Notes under the pieces: model-generated
Seen by the model: the letters and a program-made list of their open reading frames with translations, nothing else
What the model was told of the DNA's origin: nothing
Databases searched by the model: none
In this document: piece by piece, positions 35,701 through 45,240 of the stretch
Layout: the number at the start of each line of letters is the position of its first letter
How positions within the stretch are numbered: the first letter of the stretch is position 1
From: Symbiodinium natans
Lineage: Eukaryota > Sar > Dinophyceae > Suessiales > Symbiodiniaceae
Assembly (NCBI GenBank): GCA_905221605.1
Contig: CAJNDS010000491.1
Span: 250,001-314,000, forward strand
Direction: 5' to 3'
DNA length: 64,000 nt
Position numbers and translations under genes: made by a program

Positions 35701-37201
35701 TTACAAGCGCTAACCTGACACCTGATTTTGCAGGCCAGGTTGAGGAGACTGTCGAAAAATGTGCATCCTTGAGCAGTGGCTTCAAAACAAACACACCGCG
35801 CCACAAACAGTTAATCCACAACAGCCTAGCAGACTTATCTCTGGAGGCTGTACCTTTCACTCCTTTTGTCGCGCCAGCACAGCAGGACGTCGCTGCTTCT
35901 CAGCCGCATTTCAGCTGGTGCGCGCGTGCTTCATCAGGCCTTTGCTGGCCTCAACCTGGCGCAAAACCAGCGATGGCCAGGGGGCTAGGCATGGGCTGCA
36001 ACAGCAAGGCCGGCACGGAGGGCCGCCTGAACCGGCAACGTTGCGCAGTCTGAATCTGCACACACCCGGCATCTCTACCAGTACGGAGTCGTGACCTCCG
36101 GCAGCCATGACAGCCTTAGGACCACTTATCTTCCAGCCCTAATTCCAATGGACTGGCTTGCAGCTCGGCGTCTAACGGCACTGCCTCCGGACGGTCTAGG
36201 TCTTTCCGCAGGTTGTAACGCGGGCATCAATGGCCAGACCAAGGCTAAACAGGCCAGTAGCATCTGCCAACACTGCAAAACGCATGGGGCTCTGCTAAAC
36301 CAGCACAACGTATAGAAAGGCTCAATGCTGCCCAAGGCGAAAATCCAAAACACTGAAAGCACCCTCACGTCTTCTCAGCAAGGCAGCTGTGGCATCGCAA
36401 GCACTTTACACGCGTTGTCTTCGCCCAACAGCCAGCACTGTCGCTGGGGCCGCGCCTGAAAGCAGCCGTGGCAGCCCTGTTGGCAGGCACGGGCCATTCC
36501 TGCGGGACCCATCTGGAGACACGCCTGCCTGCAAGGGCCGCAAGTGCCGCAAGGGTACACAAGCTGGCGCGGGCAGACAAAGATTGGAAGCAAGGGCTCA
36601 AGCGCCTTCCGAACAAGCTCCTGTTCGGCGCTTCTCCCACTCCAAGTAAACTCAGAAGAGAGAGGGGTATCTGCCTGATCCGCAGCCTTGCAGAAGCCTT
36701 GAAAGACCTGACATGTCACTGGCGGTGGCAAGACCTCCAACCCTAAACCCTGAACCCTCCTCATGACCCAAGGGGGTCCCCGAATACGAAACAGACTTTG
36801 GCCCGGAAAATCCCGGAGACGACGCTTGCGATTGTGGGGTGGGGCAGCGGCTCGGGAGGAGAACTTACTACACGGTGCTTGGCCTGTGAGGCCCGCATCG
36901 CGCGGGATGAGGATGTTGTCTCACTACTCTGGAGGATTGAGTTTGCACCAACTCACAGTAGCAGCTTCGCTCCTTTTCATTCTCTGGGGCCATCCTGTAA
37001 TCGGTGTCAAGGCAGCTAATGCTGCAGCATATGCTGAAGCGTTGTGGATTGGCCAAAGGCTTGGACACAAAGGTTTGCTGAAGCATGCTGAAGCATTGGG
37101 TGGCCAAAAGGCCTAACTTGGCACATACTTGGCACATCAGGTGCCTGCATCTGCTTCCAACCCCACCCACCAAGTGGCGGAGTAGGGGCCGGAGGTGGGC
37201 A
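32763..37201. other. 5' side of the transporter gene and unassigned sequence
   Basis: Minus-strand exon candidate 32885-33033 belongs to the transporter (acceptor gtggaacag). On the plus strand at 34586-34801 an open frame reads RVYITLHNRPVCIRLAKQRG and WILHTKDSVDPILVQHARDV and then stops; it looks coding but has no partner exon. A G12 run lies at 34400-34411. Nothing else is convincing. Confidence 0.3.
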
Positions 37202-37867
37202 CTAAGCAAGGCGAATCACACGCCTAGTCAATCGAATGTACAAGCAGTGGACAAAAGCTCCGGCGAGGGAGCTAGTCGCGGTGAGAAGGACCTGCGTAAG
37301 CAGTGGCCAGGACAGCTGGGCGGGACACTGGTGCTGTCCAGGTGAAAACGGGACGGTGACTGCATCACTGGCTTGCTGCAGCAGCTCTTCCAACAGCTGC
37401 TCAACGACGAAGCCAACAAGGTGCAAGACACGCCTGAACACCAGGCGGGCCACTGCGCCGAGCAACCGTGCCAGAACTGTCATGGCCAGGGGCTTGGCGA
37501 GGAGCAACACGCAGCTCAACAGCAAGCACAACTTGGCAAGGCGGGGCAATGCGTGAAGCCGGTCACCCGCCCAACGCATGAAACGCACCTGAACTGGAGT
37601 GCTGCGCGCCACGCCCGCGCGAGCCACCCGGCAAGGTCGCACAAGGGGTTGCGCCACTACCCGCGCCGAAGCAGGCGCTGGCGTGCCTGGGGCAGGCTCT
37701 GAGCCCGTGGCCATACGTGCGAACTTCTCAAACCGCTTGTCCTCACTGTACTGGCGTGCAGCGCGAGCGAGCCACTCGTCCGTGACGTCCAGGAAACGCG
37801 CTCCCTCAAGAGGTCCAGCCCGCACCACGGCTCGCTTAAAGCCCTGACGCCAGTTGTCCATACGCAT
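37202..37867 (-). CDS. fourth retroelement frame: predicted membrane protein overlapping the recombinase
   Basis: 221 codons beginning at ATG 37867, 32 nt inside the end of the recombinase frame and in a different frame. Residues 1-60 are charged (EWLARAARQYSEDKRFEKFA), 60-100 Pro/Ala/Arg-rich, about 108-126 a strong hydrophobic helix (AKLCLLLSCVLLLAKPLAMT), 140-165 amphipathic, and about 186-210 a second hydrophobic stretch (WPLLTQVLLTATSSLAGAFV), ending in a basic tail. I know of no standard YR-retroelement protein with this shape. The short overlap suggests coupled translation or re-initiation (inference). It might also be host sequence picked up by the element. Confidence 0.6.
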   Translation of the reverse strand: MRMDNWRQGFKRAVVRAGPLEGARFLDVTDEWLARAARQYSEDKRFEKFARMATGSEPAPGTPAPASARVVAQPLVRPCRVARAGVARSTPVQVRFMRWAGDRLHALPRLAKLCLLLSCVLLLAKPLAMTVLARLLGAVARLVFRRVLHLVGFVVEQLLEELLQQASDAVTVPFSPGQHQCPAQLSWPLLTQVLLTATSSLAGAFVHCLYIRLTRRVIRLA

Positions 37868-38933
37868 GAACAGCCGCAGCAGGAGTTACAGTCGAGTCAG
37901 GGCAGCGCATGTTGACAGGCAGGCGTTGATGCGCATGAAGGGCACTCAGAACTTGAGCCGAAGGCACAACCACGAAGAATGCATGCTTCAACAAGCGCTG
38001 CAACGACTGAGTGACATCAGCTGGAACACGAAGCAACAGTTGCTGCGCGGTGGCAAATTGGATGTAGTGGAATAAACTGCTCTCACTAGCCCAGCGACCC
38101 AAAAACTTAAGAGCGCCCAACGTAACCCCGGACTGAAACCAGTAGCTAGCACCCCCGGCGCGCAAGCTGGCGGGCGTCAACCGACACCCCTGGATGCGCA
38201 AGTGAGCACAGACCGCATGGAACTTCTGGCGGAAAGCGGTCGCAGACAAAGGCCAAAGTAGCTCATCCGGCGCCAAACTGTTAACGAAGTAAGTGAGCCA
38301 CATGCACGCACAGGGGTGCGTGAGCTGCACAAACTGCTCGGGCCCGACACTGCGCCGATTCTTGGGCTTGGCGATGCGCAACGTGCAATGAGGGAACCCC
38401 AACGCTAAACTATTGAGCGTGCCAACATCCCTGGCACGAAGTTGCAAAAGCTCTCCCGGGCGAAGCATGGCAAAGAAGCCGACCTCTAACAGACATGCGA
38501 AAAGGAGCCACTCACGAGCTGACCTGCCATGAAGCCGGCAACTAAGGAGTCGCGACGCCACGACCATGCATACTAGCAAGGGAAAAGGAAGCGGGACACG
38601 GACCCTTTTGGGATGCAAGTCTTCCAGCATGCGCAAAGCTGCCCAAGTCTCCGGCAAGCTATGGCGGAGTCGCGGCCACACAAGCTGACAATACAAGACT
38701 GCGTGCTTGGCCAACCGAATGGCACGTGGCGTAGGCACGTCACAAGTGTGGCGCACGAAGGTGTGCAAGAGGTCATCAGCCCGGCGGGCGCTGCGCATGA
38801 GCCGGTCTACCGACCCCACATGTTGCGCTCGCAAGTAATGATACAACGCAGTGGCAGCTGTCAAAAGCCGGGCGCGGTACGCTGAACTCAACCGGGCAAA
38901 TTTCAGATGCCACCAAGATGCGGCACTCTCCAT
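37836..38933 (-). CDS. tyrosine recombinase (integrase of the YR retroelement)
   Basis: 365 codons, ATG 38933 to TAA 37836. It should insert the circular cDNA by strand exchange. Box I is at residues 152-170 (GFFAMLRPGELLQLRARDV, catalytic Arg158). A Lys candidate lies in RIAKPKNRR (189/191). Box II is TPASLRAGGASYWFQ with Arg258; the His expected three residues before this Arg is Ala255. LGRWAS has Trp281 at the usual His/Trp site, and the nucleophile is Tyr290 in LFHYIQF. The N-terminal 110 residues are Arg-rich and helical, fitting the core-binding domain. The frame is intact. Confidence 0.88.
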   Translation of the reverse strand: MESAASWWHLKFARLSSAYRARLLTAATALYHYLRAQHVGSVDRLMRSARRADDLLHTFVRHTCDVPTPRAIRLAKHAVLYCQLVWPRLRHSLPETWAALRMLEDLHPKRVRVPLPFPLLVCMVVASRLLSCRLHGRSAREWLLFACLLEVGFFAMLRPGELLQLRARDVGTLNSLALGFPHCTLRIAKPKNRRSVGPEQFVQLTHPCACMWLTYFVNSLAPDELLWPLSATAFRQKFHAVCAHLRIQGCRLTPASLRAGGASYWFQSGVTLGALKFLGRWASESSLFHYIQFATAQQLLLRVPADVTQSLQRLLKHAFFVVVPSAQVLSALHAHQRLPVNMRCPDSTVTPAAAVHAYGQLASGL

Positions 38934-39019
38934 GGCCTAACCCTGTACGGAACTAGCACCAAACAAAGCACCCAAAACAAAAGAAAACCAACATCCCCGA
39001 GACTGGAAAGCTTAGAGGC

Positions 39020-39690
39020 TCACTGTCTTGAGACTGCTTCGGAGGCCTCTCTGTTGCATAAGGCCCACAGCTGATGGTTGGTCTTGTACTTTTGGGATTC
39101 AGGCCAATCTGCTCCTAGCAGCTCTTGCTCAGACAACGTTGGAAGCTCTGGCTTGGGCACGCGCTTGAAACGAGAAGGGAAGTCGGAGGGGTTCGCATGC
39201 GTGGAAATCCACACTTTTCTGGCCAGCCAAACTCAAAGCTAGACATTTGCGCAATAAGCGGTTGACGTTACGACTTGAGGATCTCCCTTTTGCCACTGCT
39301 CCTAAAACAACCCGTGAGTCTGTGAGGTTGATACAACGCAGCCCGCCCTGAACTTTGGACACCAGATCAGAGTACTCACGATGGAAAACCTCAAGCTCTA
39401 GGAGGTTGATATGGTGCTTCGTCTTGAACGGCTTGGATTCCGTGACATGCCACTGATGCAGTGAAGCGAACCGCTCAACATGCTGGTTGGGAAGTTTCAT
39501 GTCCGTTAAGGGGGCTGCACCTACTTCGGCCCAATCTAAGCGGACACGCTCCCCTTTGTGCTCTGCGGCTCTGTGCAAGAGTTTGCTGAAGCTCGTGGCG
39601 GTGCAGGCCGCGCAGCGGCCAGCTCCTGTGAGGCTCGCATCCGTGGATGAAATGCGCTGGCTGACGGGCCAACGGATGTTGGTGAAAGCT
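39020..39690 (-). pseudogene. RNase H domain of the YR retroelement, shifted out of the RT frame
   Basis: RNase H removes the RNA template. RT reads to LLALVWSCP then TAG at 39689. In the -1 frame the text goes on: LPLAFTNIRWP, SSTDASLTGAGRC (first catalytic Asp), NLLELEVFH (Glu), CINLTDSRVVLGAVAKG (Asp) and NRLLRKCLALSLAG. Near 39212 the sense jumps +1 to VWISTHANPSDFPSRFKR, the usual YR-element end of this domain, and stops at 39020. The two shifts cancel, so RT and the domain end share a frame. There is no classical slippery heptamer at either site, so mutation (or sequence error) is more likely than programmed shifting. Confidence 0.75.
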
Positions 39691-41425
39691 AGGGGCAGGA
39701 CCAGACAAGCGCCAGCAGTTCTTCAACCAGCACTTTGGGTAATTTGTGTTGCCCCTTTTCAGGCCAGCCCTCGATTAGAGTGTAAACCTCCGAAAAGATG
39801 GACATACACAGGCGCCTATGGGTGAAGGGGTGAACGAAGAGGCCTACAACCTGCTGCAAGCACCTCTTACTGGCCCTACCTAGCCTAAGCAACCGGCATA
39901 CTACACGGCAGAGCTGGCGAAGCTTGGCTTTGGGTGTTCCCACCCTTCCAGAGGCACTGGTGACTTCTGTTCCCCACGCAACAAACTGCGACTGCTTGGT
40001 AAACCTTTTGTCGGTGGACACAGGAATGCCTAGACGCTCGTATTGCTGACGGCTCTGCTTAACGATCTGCTCATCGAGATGCCATTTGGGATCAGGGTCT
40101 TTACGTCTATGCCTTTTCTTCGGGGTGACTTGTACGACTATATGGTCATCTATGTACAGACCCTCTAGCGTGGGCTCAACGGGCAAAGGCGACTGGTATT
40201 CTAGCACATGCTCAGGGCGCATGACTCCACAGTCTCGTAAAAGCTCCACATGGGTCTGTTGACAGATGTCAACCCCATTTAAGTCACCCATGCACACAAC
40301 CTTGAAGGCTAAGACATAGCGCCGGGCCGGATCCGCGCCAAATCTGGCGAAGTCAGCACCGCTGACGGGATGACCAACTACATTGCGGGGTAACCACTCG
40401 GGAATGTGCTTTAACAGGTAAAAGTAGTTCTTAAGGTCATCCCCAGAGGCTCGGACCGAAAACTCCTTACCCAGCACGAGCTGAGTCAGGAGAGTACCAT
40501 GGGGCAGTCGCGCCCAAACGAGCCTTCGCTCTCCTTGGTTGAAGGGCCTGCGGTCGTTGATGACTCTGTCGCTGTGCTGCTTGTGCGCGACTGCAAACAA
40601 TCCCCCTGAGATCAGGCGCCCAGAAGCATCATGCAAGGCTGCCTCCTCTGGAAGGAGCACTGCAACACCTGACTGGAGCAGTTTGCTATACACGGGCACA
40701 ACCTCCTTCTTACGAACCCTGTGGCAAGGTCTCACACGTGCAGTGGGCACGATCTCAATTGGCACGCGCTGGTCCATATGAGTAAACTGCTCCCACTCAG
40801 GCCCCTTAAGGTAGTCGGCAGGGTCGAGTATGCCAGCACGCTCTGGCAACGACATGCGTTCAGGGTCCACAAACCTGGCGGCTTGCTGCATTTCCTGCCA
40901 ATGGCATGCACCTACATTACGATAACTTGTGGCAGTCATCATTTCCACTAATTCGTTGACCTTCTTGATGCCTCTACTTGGGGTATCAGGAACCTCAAGG
41001 CTGCAAAAATCAAGAACGGCGCTGAACATTGCACTAGCGTGACTCTGGTGAACTTCCGTCCATTTGTTGGACAGGGCGCGCTGGCACCAGGCTTCTGCAT
41101 CTTGGAGTTTTGCGGGGCAACCCGCCTGCAAGAAGTTGCAATACCCCCATATCAGCTGACACCAACTTTCAGCTTCCTGAGTCACACCTCGCCCCCGCTG
41201 GCGTTGTCGCCATCTAGACTTCTTAGAAAGGCTGCCCCAACTTCTAAGGCGTAAAAGGGACGGAAAAATGCACTCGCCTGAGGCAGGCGATGTCTTGGCC
41301 CCAGGCTCGCACCTGGTACAGTACGAAGTGTAAACCTTAAAAAACCTTGCAAACGAACCGTGGTAACTCAAAAGCGTCTGCTGCAAGAGAAAGGCATCAC
41401 GATCCGTGACCTGTCGGCGGCTAGC
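39689..41425 (-). CDS. reverse transcriptase of the YR retroelement
   Basis: About 579 codons in the -1 frame relative to gag. It begins right where gag ends (DRDAFLLQQTLLSYHGSFAR) and stops at 39689. RT features in order: RKKEVVPVYSKLLQSGVAVL and RVINDRRPFNQGERRL (fingers), SGDDLKNYFYLLKHIPEWL (motif A region), GDLNGVDICQQTHVELL, and YIDDHIVVQVTP (motif C, about 40134-40160), followed by a thumb-like basic region (KRFTKQSQFVAWGTEVTSAS). The open frame also runs 500 codons upstream of 41425, but that part overlaps gag and reads as low-complexity shadow. A gag-pol arrangement by -1 shift or re-initiation is inferred. Confidence 0.85.
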   Translation of the reverse strand, partial: ASRRQVTDRDAFLLQQTLLSYHGSFARFFKVYTSYCTRCEPGAKTSPASGECIFPSLLRLRSWGSLSKKSRWRQRQRGRGVTQEAESWCQLIWGYCNFLQAGCPAKLQDAEAWCQRALSNKWTEVHQSHASAMFSAVLDFCSLEVPDTPSRGIKKVNELVEMMTATSYRNVGACHWQEMQQAARFVDPERMSLPERAGILDPADYLKGPEWEQFTHMDQRVPIEIVPTARVRPCHRVRKKEVVPVYSKLLQSGVAVLLPEEAALHDASGRLISGGLFAVAHKQHSDRVINDRRPFNQGERRLVWARLPHGTLLTQLVLGKEFSVRASGDDLKNYFYLLKHIPEWLPRNVVGHPVSGADFARFGADPARRYVLAFKVVCMGDLNGVDICQQTHVELLRDCGVMRPEHVLEYQSPLPVEPTLEGLYIDDHIVVQVTPKKRHRRKDPDPKWHLDEQIVKQSRQQYERLGIPVSTDKRFTKQSQFVAWGTEVTSASGRVGTPKAKLRQLCRVVCRLLRLGRASKRCLQQVVGLFVHPFTHRRLCMSIFSEVYTLIEGWPEKGQHKLPKVLVEELLALVWSCP

Positions 41426-41427
41426 CT

Positions 41428-42768
41428 TCAGGTCTCGCTCTTCTGGGTTTCTTGCTGTTTCCCGCCACGCCCTCGCCCCTTCACTGGTCCTTTCGGCTCG
41501 GGCTCTTCGTTCTCTGGCGGGACACTGCTGTCTGGGTGAAGGCTCCACGCCCTGGCACGGCGCTCCAGCTCTTGGCTTGCACGCATGTAGGCCGCGATTG
41601 TCTCCAAGGACTCCTCCTCGCCCCCAAACTTTCGCTTCACGAAAGGATCCTGAAGTCCTGTCAGCATCCAGGCCACGCTCCAGTTTCCACCGTCTAAGAC
41701 GGTCTGGTGGACGGCACGTAGCGACTGAGTTGTCAGCAGCGCCGCCTGCTCTACATTGCCTTTCAGCTGCTGCTCCAAAATGGCTCCGAGCAGATAGTAA
41801 ACTCTCTGCAACCCCTTTTGCTTGCCCCATGGGATCTTCTTTCCATGGTCCGTCAAGCGGTAGGGCAGCTCGGCACTGACGCCGAGATCCTCTTCCACCT
41901 GCTTTACATATCGCCGGACGTGTCTCATGGGATGCCTCCTCATGTCCTTCTTCAAGCGCCTGTAGTCCCCCATAGCCCTTGCCACGCCAGTCGAGCGTTT
42001 GCCCTTGCGCCTGTCGCTCGAGCTGCTGTCTGACGTCCCGTCCGCAGATGCTGAAGAACTGCTTTCCTTGCTGCGACGCTTGCTTGTGGCACCGAGCCTT
42101 TTGAGAAGCTCTAGCGCTCCGAGGGCCTGAAGAGGGTCGGCCTCGCTGCTGGACGCGGCTCTGCCCAAACGCTCCCTGTGTCCTTTGGACGTCTTCATCT
42201 CTCGGTCCGTCTCCCTGCGAGCTAGGAGGGCATAGCGAGACGCCCGTCCTGCGGCGCTCGCTCTCTTTGACTTGTCTGGCTTCTCGTCTTCTGACATACC
42301 CTTGCCTTGCCATTGCTTTTGGATCTTCGTGATCTGAGCAAGCAACTCGTCGGGACCCATGGCACTCTCGTCCGAAGACCTCTCGGACTCGCTGCTGCCC
42401 TTGTCTACCATTGCAGCCGGCTTCCCTGGCGTGGCCACATCCTCTGATGCAGTGGTGAAAACAAGCTCCTGGTTCTCGGCCATGAACTTTTCGCCCTCTG
42501 CTAGAACGTCTGCTGCTTCCACTTCGAGCGCCAAGAAGGCGTGACTGCAGCGCGCCTTTAGCGTGGATGACTCGCCTTCCACAATGGTATAGGATTTCCC
42601 ACTGATCTTGAACACCGCATCGCTGTGAGCTGCTTCCGAGTCGAGTCTCACAACGAGCAGTGCTACCTGAGCATCGATCCTTCGCAGCACTAGCGCTTGT
42701 CTCCATCTGGGCCCGCCGAGGGCCTTGCCCACGGCGGCAAAGCAAACTATGCCGGGCTTGACTTTCAT
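41428..42768 (-). CDS. gag-like protein of the YR retroelement
   Basis: 446 codons from ATG 42768. Residues 1-110 look globular (KPGIVCFAAVGKALGGPRWR). The middle is Ser/Lys/Glu-rich (SSSEADPLQALGALELLKRL, SKESSSSASADGTSDSSSSD). The C-terminal third is helical and basic (YVKQVEEDLGVSAELPYRLT, GNWSVAWMLTGLQDPFVKRK), followed by Pro/Glu then a GRGRGGKQQ tail that may bind RNA. No CCHC knuckle is present. By position it should coat the element RNA. Its end abuts the RT frame, which is -1 relative to it. Confidence 0.7.
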   Translation of the reverse strand: MKVKPGIVCFAAVGKALGGPRWRQALVLRRIDAQVALLVVRLDSEAAHSDAVFKISGKSYTIVEGESSTLKARCSHAFLALEVEAADVLAEGEKFMAENQELVFTTASEDVATPGKPAAMVDKGSSESERSSDESAMGPDELLAQITKIQKQWQGKGMSEDEKPDKSKRASAAGRASRYALLARRETDREMKTSKGHRERLGRAASSSEADPLQALGALELLKRLGATSKRRSKESSSSASADGTSDSSSSDRRKGKRSTGVARAMGDYRRLKKDMRRHPMRHVRRYVKQVEEDLGVSAELPYRLTDHGKKIPWGKQKGLQRVYYLLGAILEQQLKGNVEQAALLTTQSLRAVHQTVLDGGNWSVAWMLTGLQDPFVKRKFGGEEESLETIAAYMRASQELERRARAWSLHPDSSVPPENEEPEPKGPVKGRGRGGKQQETQKSET

Positions 42769-42848
42769 GTCTAGCCTCTATGTTTGGGACATCCTGTCTC
42801 GACCCAGAAAAGCTACGAGATCCGTTTGACAACATACGAAGGCTCATT

Positions 42849-43143
42849 CTCTCCTCTTGACATTCGTACAAGTCCGCCGGCTCAACTCGTACGCCAGCCC
42901 GCTGACATCTCCGACACCGCAGCTGCCGAATTTTCCGCGGCAACAGTGGCACTGCAAAGCCACAGCTGCCTGATCGAAGCTGAACTGGAGCACGGTCGCC
43001 CCTGTAAGCTTTGCGTAGGCCTATGTGAACTACCCCTGCTTATTTCGATACGATGCTTTAGTCCTGGACGCAAGCCTGCGTATCCTGGCAAGCATGAGAT
43101 GGCTGCTGGCGCCATGACTGGCATGCGCATCGCACGACCCACC
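42849..43143. repeat. direct repeat, copy 1
   Basis: Shares ordered blocks with 44365-44637 in the same orientation: CTCTCCTCTTGACATTCGT, GCTGACATCTCCGACACCGC, GCTGAACTGGAGC, CTTTGCGTAGG, and GACGCAAGCCTG, ending GCATGACCCACC / GCACGACCCACC. It lies just upstream of gag, so it may be part of the retroelement 5' region. Confidence 0.75.
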
Positions 43144-44364
43144 CAGGTGGAGACTGGCACGCTTTCAAACACGCATGACTGCGTGAAGACAAAATCACGG
43201 CTGCCCAACACAAGGAGCACTGCTGCACTGCTGAATGATTCAGAATGCTGTATACCCACTGCAAGTGACCCGCTAAGTAGAGTAACCTTAGTTACTGACC
43301 CCCTTTTGCCTCTTTGCGTCCGGCCCGCCAATCGAATCTGGTCCGAAGCATTGCAAAAGCCTTGAAAGGCTTGAGAGGCTGCTGCCAGAGGAGGCTGGAG
43401 ACCCTTACGTCCCTTAATAAAGTCCTCAATTCCTTCTGTAAACTCGAAGCCGTATGCACCTTGTGTGGCACGAACCTAGAAACAAACTCGGGTTTTCAGA
43501 GGGGAAGTTACAAGCAAGCCGCGCAATGGGGCACAGCCTCTCTCAGGGTGACATGTCCAGGCAAGGCCGGAAAGGGACCAACCGGCACGCGGCAAGGCAA
43601 GGCGGCAAGGGAGGACCCAAGCAGTCCTCAATTACAACTTAAAGAGAAGCCCCGAACAGACTGGAGCTCTTGTTCGACCTTTTCGTGAACGCGGCCTTCA
43701 ACCAAGCTGCCGATCTCGAGGGCCGCACGCCACACAGCACCCGATTCACAAGTGCAGAGGCTGCTTCAGGGGATCTGTGGGTTGCACCGCTGACCACTAG
43801 AACCCGATGGATGCACGAAAGGAGCCTCTTTGCAGACCGAGCCAATGGGAGCGTTTAGGGGCCTAAGCCCTCATGAACCCTCATCATAAACCCTCAACTT
43901 CTCTGGTCTCTGGCGTTTTTCAGAGTCACGGCTTCCTGCGAAGGTCACGCCCTATAATAATACGGCAGCTCGAGTCCTCCCCTAGACCCTGGAAATCGGC
44001 TTCCGAGCTCCTATGACCCTATGGACTCGGTCGATGGCTGCAAGATCTCTAACGGAGCTGTCTCGTGTCTTGTCTGGTCCCCACACAGAGCAGGGCCGAG
44101 CCACGCTTTTCCACATCACATGCCTTCTGACCATTCTTAATCTCCCTACAAAGCCTTTTCTGCGCATGAAGGATCTTGGCAACCCACATAAAAGACTTTT
44201 GCCTACTAGACTAGACGTTCCGAATACCAAACGCACTTTAGCCCGTATTTCAGGTCGGCGATGTTCGGTGGTTCGGGAGGGAAGCGAGGTACTAGGAGGA
44301 AGCGACTACGTAGTGCCTCTTATGTTGCAACAGCCAGGACCATGACTTCGCACGGGAGGCACGT
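43144..44364. other. no supported gene
   Basis: Between the two direct-repeat copies. Frames are short and no splice-supported exon was found. Confidence 0.4.
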
Positions 44365-44637
44365 GCTCTCCTCTTGACATTCGTGCGCCGGCTCAGCTTC
44401 CCCAGGACATGCGTCATCGAGCTGACATCTCCGACACCGCAACAGCCGCAACACGGGCAAAGCCACAGCAGCTTGACCGCAGCTGAACTGGAGCGCGGGA
44501 AGCCCTGTAGGCTTTGCGTAGGACTATGATGACAATCGATACCGTACTTTTGTCCCGGACGCAAGCCTGAGCTTCCTGGCTACATGGCTGCCAGTGCCAT
44601 GACTGACGCGCGCAGCGCATGACCCACCACTGCGCAG
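44365..44637. repeat. direct repeat, copy 2
   Basis: Degenerate second copy of 42849-43143, with small deletions. Its flanks do not match those of copy 1. Confidence 0.75.
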
Positions 44638-44929
44638 GGCTGACGCGTGCAGCTGAATGCTCCCAAATGCTCCCAAGGTCTTTCTTGCCGAGGGCACTTC
44701 GGTTGTGACATGCCCGCTCATCGGCCTCTGGAGACCAGCAGGATCATGGCTGTGGCACAGAAACGGCAACACCTGCAGACGTCGACCAACCACGTATCAG
44801 GCAGCTGCCGATGTCATAGTCTGCTCGCTTACTTCTGTTCTTATCTTCTATGCTGCAATGCTCAACTGTTTAACTGGAAAGTCCTGGTAGCTCCGACGTC
44901 ATCCAATCACCCGTGTCTCTGCATGGTGC

Positions 44930-45240
44930 AGCACATCCAAAGCTGGCGCTTCGCGTTATGCTCTCTTGTCTCTTGGCATTAAGGATGCTTTTCTTCAAAC
45001 ACCTCAAAGGATGAAGCGTCTATGCAATGTTCCGCCCGCTTGCAGCGCGCAGCTTAGCTCCACGGGCAAAAGCTCTCTTGTGGAGAGATTCTTTTCAGGA
45101 GGACGCAAGCTGCGGGACCGACTTCAAGCCCCGCAGAGCGTTCCGCTACGACAAACTGACAAACCCGCTGTGCCAGCAGGTCTTCGCATGCTGCTTGGCC
45201 AATCAGCACTTTGCGACAAGCGGGGCTTGTCTGCAGCATT
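44930..45240 (+). pseudogene. probable Copia-type reverse transcriptase relic
   Basis: The plus frame reads SRYALLSLGIKDAFLQTPQ at about 44950-45010, close to the Copia RT motif (SLDIKDAFLQVPQ). A second frame about 60 bases on reads RAKALLWRDSFQED and CGTDFKPRRAFRY, which resembles the following LPGQR...W...F part. The frames differ and stops intervene, so it is a decayed fragment. Confidence 0.45.

Larger units (their letters stand above)
37202..42768 (-). mobile_element. tyrosine-recombinase (DIRS/Ngaro-like) retrotransposon
   Basis: Order on the minus strand: gag-like frame, reverse transcriptase with YIDDHIV, RNase H with TDAS and NLTDSR, a tyrosine recombinase in its own frame, and a last overlapping frame for a hydrophobic protein. 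RT plus RNase H followed by a tyrosine recombinase instead of a DDE integrase defines the YR retroelements. No methyltransferase frame of the classical DIRS type was seen. Terminal repeats could not be fixed; the upstream 280-bp direct repeat may be part of the 5' end. The copy is recent-looking (four long frames intact) but pol is shifted twice around RNase H. Confidence 0.85.

Noticed and set aside
41426-42952. 500-codon N-terminal extension of the pol frame
   Set aside because: Overlaps gag and reads as Arg/Gln/Ser low complexity, the shadow of the gag frame.
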